Below, in pieces: positions 55,192-64,000 of a DNA stretch of 64,000 bases (positions are counted from its first letter, which is position 1; every line of letters starts with the position of its first letter). The translations under genes were made by a program, and so were the position numbers. The stretch comes from Datura wrightii (lineage: Eukaryota > Streptophyta > Magnoliopsida > Solanales > Solanaceae). The stretch is from NCBI GenBank assembly GCA_035772735.1, contig JASDFA010000007.1, positions 40,082,501 to 40,146,500 on the forward strand, in the 5' to 3' direction. A model generated the notes under the pieces. The model searched no databases and was not told the origin of the DNA. It saw only the letters and a list, made by a program, of their open reading frames with translations.

Positions 55192-57218
55192 CCCGTTCAG
55201 GGAGCTTCTTATCCCTTCTCCCGTTGTTCTTTTTGCATATTTACATTGGGGACAATGTATGATCTTAAGTGGGGGGAGGGATGAGCACTGTTGATGGGGG
55301 GGGGGGGGTATTTGTTTCTTAAGTTTTTGCTTTTAAGTTTGAGTAAGTGCAGCCTTTGTCGGGCTGTTGTGGTTGATGATTGCCATTGTCAGGCGTGTTT
55401 TGTTCTTTGAATTAATGAATGAATTGGTTTGTGTCTTTTTGTGAATGGTAATTAGTGACTAAATGGGATCTTTGGTCTTAAGTATCATATTTTGGAAATT
55501 TTTGAATGAGAGGACCCCAAAAATTGTGTTTCGTTTTCGCCATTGTAAATAGAGTAGTGAAGAAATTAAAACTCTGAGGATTTTCTTTATACCACGGTTC
55601 TTTCCCAATGAGCATTCTTTTATTTTAGTTATTTTTGTTGTTGAACCGAGTTGGCTTTTCCCGATGATGGATTGAGTGACGACATTCTTAAGGGAAATAC
55701 CATGTCACTTCGAGTTTGTTGCATCAACTAAAATTTTTCTTGTGTTGAAATGGAGAATGTGAAAACAAGGGCATGAAGATGAAGAAATGAGAAAATGTTG
55801 ACACCGTAGCATAGTAATCTTGGTTGTACATTTTAAATTCCCTGCTTGACTTATGATGTTTGCTTGCTTGATGTCCTAATGTGATGTTTTGCTTGGAAAA
55901 ATGACTTTTGTAGACCCCTTAAGGGTGATGCTTTGTGTGGCGAGAATAATTTTGTGAATCTTGTGCATTACATCTTGTCTAGAACTTGCCCTAAATGTGA
56001 TTCAAGGCAAAATCCTAGATGTAGTTGCACCAAGAAAAAGAGTTTAGGCCCTCGGTTGTCTAGCCACTTCAACCATACGCCCTCCATGATCATTAACCCT
56101 TGTTAGACAACTTTGAGCTTTAAAACCTTCCCTTGGAAATCACATTACAAGCCTTAAGACCATTCTTAATATCTCTTTTGGCCCCCATTCTCCCTAAATG
56201 CTAATAACAAGATAAGTGCTGAAGTAAGGCTCAAGGCCTAAGAAGAAGGGAATGAGAAAAACAAGTATGGAAAATGAGGCAAGAGCCTAAGTTTGGGGGT
56301 ATGCAAAACAAGGATGGGGGGGAGGGGGGGGGAGAAGACAAGATCATAGTGTGAAGCGAACATCACCTTTTGTCCAAGTGCACAAAAAGATGAATAAGAA
56401 AAAGGACTATTTGTGTGAATTGGTGTTCCCTCTTGAGGTAATAAGGTTAGTGGTGGAAACAAAAGAGGGGTTATAAGGGAGAGTATTAAAGAAATAAAAG
56501 GCAACAACAAGAAGACAAATGAAAAGAAGGTTGAGTGAGCAAAATTGCTGTAAGGTATGTCACAAAAAAAATCATTAGGGAGGATCTAGTCACAATAGCC
56601 AAATGTCATCCTACCCTGACCTTAAGCCTACATTACATCCCCCAAGTCCTAAATGATTCTAGGTGCAACTACTCTACATTAGTGGCGAACTACATGAAGG
56701 GCAAGCCTATGGGTCAAGTGTATGCATGAAGATATCTTTTGGGAGAGTGAATGTGAGTGCCTCTTCCAATTAATCCCTTATATGCATTCAAATGATCAAA
56801 GAGTCAAGAGAATATGGATCCTTATATTTGGTGAGTGGCATCATTTCTTTTAGGGATGCAAGAGCATTTAGAGTTCACATGGACATAGAACAAGGAGTGC
56901 AAACTCTAAGGCAAGCTTTGAATTTTCAGTGATTACAACTTGAGATGCTATGTGTGTTGGTTGAGAAATGACCTTGTGTGATTGATGATTCCTTTCAAAA
57001 GCTTTTCTTGATAGAGAGTTGCTGCCTGCTTGAAACAATCTTCATTGTTTTGGTCTTTTGGGGTATTGCCTTCTCTTTTCAGTGAGTATGGTGAGTATTT
57101 TTGGGTTGTCATAGTCTAGGTGATCGGTGAAGTCTAATTGTGAAGAAATGTGACATTTTCCTAAATAGTTGAAAGATTGCATTACTTGAGGACAAGCAAT
57201 GATTAAAGTTTGGGGATT
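55192..57218 (+). other. Element A 3' noncoding domain, with two polypurine tracts
   Basis: Hairpin ACATTG-GGGA-CAATGT (55243-55258) is followed by TAAGTGGGGGGAGGG (55266-55280). A 13-base G run at about 55296-55308, the conserved motif at 55655-55697 and another G-rich patch at about 56316-56332 follow. The terminal tract AAAGTTTGGGGAT is at 57205-57217. No credible ORF in 2 kb. Confidence 0.7.
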
Positions 57219-58818
57219 TGATGAGTTGGTAATTTACCAACTCATTAGACTCTAAAACCTGAGTTTTTGTCTAGTTCCCAGTTGATTATGTGGATTTTAT
57301 GCCCTTTTTGCTTTTGTTGTGTGCAGATGCCTAAGTTTGAAGAAAAGAGCAAAAATGGAGTAAAAAGGAGGAAATGAGTATAAGCGGCGAATCACAGGTA
57401 TTAACCGGAAAAATGCCGGTTAAAAGCTGAAAGTCACTGCCTCAAGAGAGAAATGCTACCAGCGGTTCACGAGTCACCAGTGGCGAGACGCCGGTGCATT
57501 TACCAAATGACATTCAGAAAATTCTGGAATTGGCATTGAAGATCCGTGGTTCACGAATTGGCATCGGCGAAATGCCAGGTGATCCGCTGAAGTTCATTGG
57601 AAATGAAAGGTGAAGAAGAGCAAGTATCTGGTGGTTCACAAATTTCATCGCCGAACCGTCGGTACCTTCGCCGGTCTTAGAACGATGCTTTAAAGGGTAT
57701 AGTTGTCCATTGCTAAAAAAGAAAGGAAAAATACTCTACTTTTCAGGGTATAAATAGAAAGAGAAGTACTCTGCAAAAAGAGAAATGGAGAGAGGAAGAA
57801 GATAGAGAGTTAGAGAGAAAAGCCAAGTACACATCACATCATTTTTTCCTGTTTTAGCTGAAGACAATCTCTTAGCTGATAAAGGGATTTTGATTGAAAT
57901 TTGTAGAAGGTACTCTGCTCTATTTTCTTCTTTGATATTATTAAGTTTCAGCTGTAGTGAAGGATAATTGTGTTTTTGATTTATTTACTCTTCTTATTAG
58001 ATTCACTAATGCTATTGATGATTGTGTTTTTGAATTTCTTAACTATGAGTAGCTAAAATCATTAACTAGAGATGTGTGTTGATGAATATTTAATTGGATT
58101 GGGTATTTCTAGAGTCAACTTCATGATGTTCAATTAAGTGTAAATCTATTGGATTCCCTTCAATCTATTAATGAATATCCATTGATGATGATATGGGTCT
58201 ATCTATACTTGCTTGATTGTTGCTCGGGAGAGAATAATTAAGTATTGGAAGGGAATCTAGTAGTGGGTATGAACAGGAGATTGTAAAATTAAGCTAGTAA
58301 TAGCTGAAAGTACTTTCTCCTTCCTAATTAGCAGCTAATAGCTAAAAATAGTGAAGTTTCTGATCCAAATCAATTGGGGTGAGCTAAATCACATCTAGAG
58401 TTTGAGAAAACTCTAGCCAGGGATAGTCAATAGGCTGGGAAGCTGAGGCTACCTATTTTCCGAGATTATTTACACTTGTTGAACTTATGAAGATGACCTG
58501 GACTATCCCGATCTAGTTAGTATTTCATCTACACCGCACCTCTATTATTTCACACTATTGTCAACAACTTAGCTGATCCTTTTACTTTGAGTTCACTAAA
58601 GAAATTTGTGTAATTCTCTGCAAAGTTTATTCTCCCCATTTTTCTTGTTTTTATGTTAAATCTATATGGTGCAAGCTAATATCAATTTCTCAATCGATGC
58701 TTGAATTCATCACTCTCTAGTCCTCGTGGGATTCGACCCCGACACTCTTCGGGTTACTTGTTTTGATATAGTGACCGTGTGTATTTTTTGATTTAAGAAT
58801 ATATTTTGGACGTTATCA
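57219..58818 (+). repeat. Element A 3' LTR
   Basis: 1600 bp, TGATGAGTTGG to TTATCA, followed by the duplicated CCGAT. TATA box TATAAATAG at 57749-57757 and GC-rich cluster at about 57380-57680. Several palindrome arms here are mutated relative to the 5' LTR. Confidence 0.93.
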
Positions 58819-58823
58819 CCGAT

Positions 58824-60180
58824 GTGATTGACTGGAAATGTCATCAGAAAAGATGATTTTGAACACTTAGACCATTAAATCTTTAGAAATTTGAGCATAC
58901 AGAGCTTTTAGTATTATGTTTGTGAATGAATAAAAATCAGATGCCCTCCAACAAGAGTTAAGACACTATTTATAATTAAGCTATAGGGAACATGATCAAC
59001 AAATCATTCCCCTATAAAATCATTAATTACACATTATTGCAACCGTGTAAGGTTGGAGAATTTCTCGAATCCACCTATAATGGATGATCCTCAAACCCTA
59101 CTTCATTTGGTTTTTATCTCGTATCTATTGTCATGACTCCAAAGCTAAATGGGCATCCACTGTAATACCGGTTAATAATAACCATTCGAATTTTCCATAA
59201 ATGAATCTGTTCTATCTTGATCTCACCTAAGGATCAACCCTGGTCACTTCTTTTGTTGACTCACGTCCGACATGTCGCTTTTGCAATGTATCAACTTTTG
59301 ACTTATACATATGTTAAGTCCAAAATTTTCCCTATACAAATAGTCCCCCTAATTTTTGGTTACTTACTAACTTGTGATCGAGAAGTAGAAAGATTTTTCA
59401 ATTCTTGGATGGAAAGAAAACAAAAAGTTCTCTGACACTTTGATGTGATGCGCATCTCTTCACACTCCAGACATGTGCCTTCCTATGACTAGTCCAGATC
59501 TGTAATCGTCTGTCATTATAATGATAAATTTTCCCTTTCCAAAACTTACATAAACCTTCCTTATTTAGTTTTTCAATTTATCCTCTTTCAACCTATAGCT
59601 TCCTTTCTCTGCAACTCATTCAACTCCATACCCTCACCAAAGAACAGTTCTTTCCAACCTCCTTACCACCTTACTACTTTATTCACCATGTCAACGTCGC
59701 CTTCACCACACTAAGATGCGTCGTTTGCAATCAAGGAAAGTTAATATATTACTTGATCCTGCATGCAGCAAGCCTCACGCAGGCGACGGTCTTTCCAAAT
59801 ACGAGAAGAAGAAATAAAAATAAGAAGAGTGACATTGAAAATCCATTGTCAAAATTATCATATCAAATAAGTGGAATTTTGACAAAGAATATCAGTCTCG
59901 AGGTCCATCAATAAAGAAGATAGGTGATCGCTATAAATTGGACGGTAAATATCCTACTACAATTCAATCAATTTATCTCCCAACGTTCAGAGAGGTTGCA
60001 AGTGAAAAAATAAGGTTTATATTTACATCCCCAGTAAAATTGAGAGGGTTACCCTTGAAAGAATGGACCACTCGTATGTCTGCACATACTCTTTCACCCT
60101 TAGGTTCAAGCCATTCATCTATAAAACTCTATAAATTTAGTTTAGAATTTGAACTATTCGAGTCTAGTTTGTAATCCTTC
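58824..60180. other. Intergenic DNA, no gene recognised
   Basis: Frames at 59217-59435 and 59938-60174 show no domain I recognise. No LTR ends, inverted repeats or RNA genes were found. Confidence 0.4.
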
Positions 60181-60199
60181 TAACTGTTGGTCAATCCAA

Positions 60200-62408
60200 G
60201 CCCTGTACAAAAAGTTATGTACATTTACTAGAGCTGACCTATAAGTCTGACTAAGTGTTTAGGGGAAATGAGGAGTGCGATGCACTGACCATCGCGCCCA
60301 AGTTACACACTATAAATTATTCGACATGACGCCCATTATGTCCAACTTAGACGTGGTGGAGTTTGCATCGCAATCAAATATCAAAAGAGTAGAAGAAATC
60401 TACCAATAGTACTAGAAATAGAGATTTTTTCCACTGTAAATCAATTAAAAATTTATGTTATAAGATATGATTTTTTTCATCCATTTTCCATCAAATTATT
60501 TCACTGGAAAAAACACATGGCAGAGAACTAATTCTCACTAATATAATGGGAAGCTTTATTTATTTTCCATATGAAAATACTATTATTTGTTCCTACAGAT
60601 TCAATCAAAATATTTGTGAGAATAACCACTTAACATTTTTTGGTGAAAAATTTCAACGGGAAAATAGTAATTTTTAGTGCAAGTATTAGATGTGGTGGAC
60701 CACGCAATTCGAGCCCCATTGTGATGAACTTCAACATGATGGGGCCCGTGGTGTGACTTCCATCAGTCGCGATGGGAAGCCCAATGCATCCAATTTGTAC
60801 CCCAGACCATTTCAGATAATGTATCAATAAATACGTCTTTAGCTCAGGATTTTTGTCCCGCTATGTCTTTTTGATGAATTTGAGATAAAAATCTAAGGTA
60901 AGTTTTTTTTTAAATCCCATGATTATAACGTCAATTTTATCATGAACTAACATGCGAGTCCACCTTATAGATTCAAGGAATTCGATTTAATAGCTTTGAA
61001 TGGAATTTTGGGGGAAATTTGAGATAACAATCATTGAACATTGGGGCTCCATTTAGAGCATATTAGTGGGATTTGAGGAGGTCCATTTTCACTTGTTTCT
61101 CTTTTCAAGCATATTTTTTATTACGAGGTTTAAATATGGATTTATGCGTATGTGGAACAAGCTTACATCGAGCCTTCGTATTTTAATTTTGTTCTATAAT
61201 ATACATACATGAACCTATTTTACCTTATGAAAGGGATTTTGTTGAATTGTATTTTAAAAAAATGACCTTAAGCATATTTTTGCTTAATGAATAAGCTATC
61301 AATTTAAAACATGATTTAATGACTTTAAACATGGTTTTTAAAATGAAATATTGATTTGATAAACTTTTACTAATAAGTAGGCAATTAAAGAACGATTCAA
61401 CTATTATTACATGATTGATATTATTGTGTTATAACTAGTATAGGTAGTCCTTCTACTCTAGAGGAGGAGCAGTCTTTGAGTGTTGAATTCATGAGCCTGA
61501 TGAGTTGCTTTTGGAGCGGCCTCACTATTTGGGAGGAAGACTAGTCTTTAGGGTTGTTAGCTCTGCTGAATTACTATTGGAGTTATTGATCCTACTCATA
61601 GTTGGCATGATAGAGTTCGATTTGCCCATGAGTTGACATGATAAATATGATTCTCCCATGAGTGGAATAAACTTTCTTATTTTGATTTTTTTCTTGAGAT
61701 TATGCACAATAATAAGATGATTGACTTGAATTTTAGTTTGTAATGGTCTTACACAATTATTGAGCATAATAAACTGAAATTGATTATTTTTGCATTGTCG
61801 ATTACCCTGAGCTTTCATTATTTCACTCTATCTCTAGAAATTGAACTATTTTCCCTAATTTATAATCATTACTACTTTTTTTTTTAATGAAAGCTCTTTC
61901 CCAAAACATTCACTAAGTATTCAATATTCAGGCATGCCATTATTATTTTTATAAGTGTGTTAGGTATAGGAGTGGAGCACGTTCCGGAGGATAGTACCAT
62001 TTAGGGGGGACTTTCTTGATCATCCAGATTTTTGTTGAGTCCACATTTTTGCCCATGGGGGGCCGTCATCAGTATTTAATGCTTTAGTAAATTTTTGAGC
62101 TACGTCTCGAGTCAGGTATTCTCTCATAAAGGATCTATATATATATATATATATATATATTATCATGAATATTATGTAAAACTATTGCATGGCTTATGGG
62201 CACACTACTATGATTAGCTATTAGATAATTTATCATATTTTATTTATTAATCTTTATTTTATAATTTAAATTGACCTAATATATATATAAAATTTATTAA
62301 GTAATAATGATGAGGAAATCACGTGAACAATCTTATTCATAAGGTACTTTCGATCTAGTTCTGTAGCACCAAATGACTGTTATGTTGGGGTCGGTTTAGG
62401 GTGTAACA
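60200..62408 (+). repeat. Element H: decayed LTR, same family as F (left edge approximate)
   Basis: The right end AGGGTGTAACA at 62408 is followed by a degenerate primer site. The left edge is estimated from F's LTR length only. A GC-rich stretch with GGACCACGCAATTCGAG and GGGCCCGTGGTGTGAC (60695-60765) lies where F has its palindrome cluster. An (AT)n run is at about 62136-62161. Confidence 0.45.
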
Positions 62409-64000
62409 TGATTCATATCAAAGATATAGTTCTAGAAGTGTCTTAGGATTTATCTGTTTAGCTGTGTCAAGTGGAGTCTTTCTATTGCAGCCTAATCACC
62501 TGCAAGCCCGAATGATTATAGATTTTTCTCATTCCTCTTGATTCTAGATTGTGCTATAAAACTTGAAATTCTATTAGGACTGTTCTAATAAGTTCGATAT
62601 TCGTGCATTATAGAAATAGTGTTGACACACGATGGAACCACTAATAGGGTTACCATTGGAGCTTTTGAAGCAATATTAGGCAGGCAACTAGCCTTACTCG
62701 TTGAACCTACTACCAAAGCTGCTAATGTTTAAGTGGAGACTAGCACTAGAAAATAGGCACCTCCAGAAGAGTGTCAGTTCTTGTTGGAGTTGAGTGCTAT
62801 TCAGAAGCTTACTGATCTAGTAGTTTTCCAACAACATCACGATGATGCTAACACTCGGAGTACATTGGTAGTCGGAAGAGGTAGATTTAAGAACTTCTTG
62901 AGTTTGAACTTTCCACAGTTCTATCGTTCACGCATAGAGGATGATTTGTAGTACTTTATTAATGAAACTTCAAAGGCTCTCCAAGCTATGAGTTCGCATA
63001 GTTCTAAAGTTGTAGAGTTTGTTTCTTATTAGTTGAAGAATGTAAGACATGCATGGTTAGAAATTTTGGAGGGAGAGTGTTCCATTATTGTTGCTCCTAT
63101 TTAACAGAGTTCGAGGAGGAATTCATGTAGCATTTTCTATAAGAGGAAGAGTGATTCTTTTTGGCTACTAAGTATGATCAGGTCGCTATGATGGTTCATG
63201 ACTATAGCTTGCAATTTAATCGCTTGGCTAAATAGTTATGTATATGATCCCTGCAGAGAAGCATAAATTAAGGAGATTTATGTGTGGCTTGGGGACACAT
63301 AATAAGGAAGCATCTACTTCTTCAATGCCTTCCACCAAAACTTTTGCATCATTGGCAGGCTTCGCTGAGGAGCAAGAGAATTCCAAGAAGCAAGGTAGGG
63401 TACAGAGAGAGAGAATAAGAAGGCTCGATATTCATGTTGTTTCAGTGGTTACTATAATGTGGGAGAGGACCTTCTACGCCTAGTCAATTTAATGCTAATA
63501 TGCAATCAGACATTGTCAAAACTATAATAATTAGAACATGTCTTCTTAGAATGCTAATTAGTTGTCTTATTCATTAAATAACCTTGAGACTTAGGTTTTC
63601 CATCAATGTGGAATAAAAGAACATATGAATAGAGATCATAGAAAAAGGTATAAAGGATTGGCTAACTCTTCCGGTCAGTGAAGTAATGCACCTACTATTG
63701 TTAATAATGCTCCTGTTAGGAATAAATGCTCATGTTGATGTTGCTGCTAATACTAGTTATAGGGGTCATACTCGACTCTGTGGTTTGGCTCGTAGAGAGA
63801 TAGTCGAGGCTTCAAATGTTGTGGTGATAGGTATTCTTATCATTTTCTCATATGTTGTTTATTCCTTGACTGGTCCTGTATTAGATTTATTATATGTGAC
63901 GCCATACTTTACCATTGACATTGGGGTGGAGCCCAAGTAATTTTTAAAACCTTTTTTTTATGTGAATACCCCTACTGGTGTAACCATCATTGCCTCTAGT
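62409..64000 (+). pseudogene. Element H leader and gag remains, running off the right edge
   Basis: The leader (CATATCAAAG..., GAAGTGTCTTAGG, GTGGAGTCTTT) matches F's leader at 9944-9856. From about 62800, broken frames give GRGRFKNFLSLNFPQFYRS and LKNVRHAWLEILEGE, the Ty3 Gag pattern, and a zinc-knuckle remnant (CGIKEHMNRDHRKR) at about 63605-63650. A Ser/Asn/Pro-rich linker and possibly the start of protease follow after 63690. Many stops; no function remains. Confidence 0.6.

Larger units (their letters stand above)
27636..58818 (+). mobile_element. Element A: Athila-like LTR retrotransposon lacking pol, split by nested B and C
   Basis: The LTRs are 27636-29228 and 57219-58818, with a perfect 5-bp duplication CCGAT at 27631-27635 and 58819-58823. 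Orientation is plus: a tRNA-Asp primer site at 29233-29250 and a polypurine tract (AAAGTTTGGGGAT) at 57205-57217. Without element B (32437-52833) A is about 10.8 kb. Gene order is gag, protease, then an env-position ORF; reverse transcriptase, RNase H and integrase are absent. LTRs differ much more than those of B or C, so A is the oldest layer, as nesting requires. Confidence 0.93.

Noticed and set aside
60405..60682. Possible small CACTA-like MITE within H's LTR
   Set aside because: The ends are only loosely inverted (ACTAGAAATAG versus CACTAAAAATTA) and no 3-bp duplication could be matched.

Overview
This is a stretch of plant nuclear DNA. It is AT-rich, has intron-bearing gene structure, and is dominated by nested LTR retrotransposons. 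The element types and the ERF gene suggest an asterid, probably Solanaceae; that is an impression from memory, not a database match. I can support only one host gene, an AP2/ERF transcription factor at about 24.66-26.48 kb. Nearly everything else is transposon or transposon debris. I name the elements A to H.

Layout. (1) 1-12188 is a three-level nest, all on the minus strand. F is a chromovirus-type Ty3 element (LTR 9945-12188). E is a second chromovirus (from 9855 off the left edge) inserted in F just past its primer-binding site. D (1083-7042, TSD GAGGA) is a short non-autonomous element inserted in E's reverse transcriptase. (2) 12189-19037 is AT-rich and gene-poor. It holds a 1.07 kb Mutator-like foldback element with a perfect 9-bp TSD, a Tourist-like MITE, three copies of a degenerate repeat with a Helitron-like end, and a roughly 147-bp degenerate tandem repeat. 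(3) G (19038-24267) is a decayed Ty1/copia element whose right LTR ends about 390 bp upstream of the ERF coding region. (4) 24268-27630 is the ERF locus. (5) 27631-58823 is a second three-level nest. A (27636-58818, plus strand, TSD CCGAT) contains B (32437-52833, minus strand), inserted between A's protease and its env-position gene. B's 3' LTR contains C (33211-43857, plus strand, TSD TAAAG), an almost complete Tekay/Del-type chromovirus. By-eye LTR divergence falls in the expected order A > B > C. (6) 58824-64000 holds little until H, a decayed relative of F (LTR end at 62408, then gag remains).

How the parts relate. A, B and D use a tRNA-Asp primer and belong to one Athila-like group. A and B keep gag-protease and a gene of the 'putative plant transposon protein' type in the env position, but both lack reverse transcriptase, RNase H and integrase. 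D keeps only an intact Cys-rich Gag-like ORF. All three share cis-structures: a double hairpin within about a dozen bases of the upstream ORF's stop, with compensatory stem changes; a third hairpin followed by a second polypurine tract; and a conserved motif in a long 3' noncoding domain. In A and B the env-position gene seems to have its own promoter and leader intron, and the GC-rich palindromic cluster found upstream of the LTR TATA box is repeated upstream of that gene. One version of this cluster (CGTGTCACGGAG...) is shared by the Athila-like elements B and D and the unrelated chromoviruses C and E. These shared structures are the most novel signals I see here.

Limits: boundaries with TSDs are reliable to the base. 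Family names, splice sites, promoters and RNA structures are by-eye inferences.
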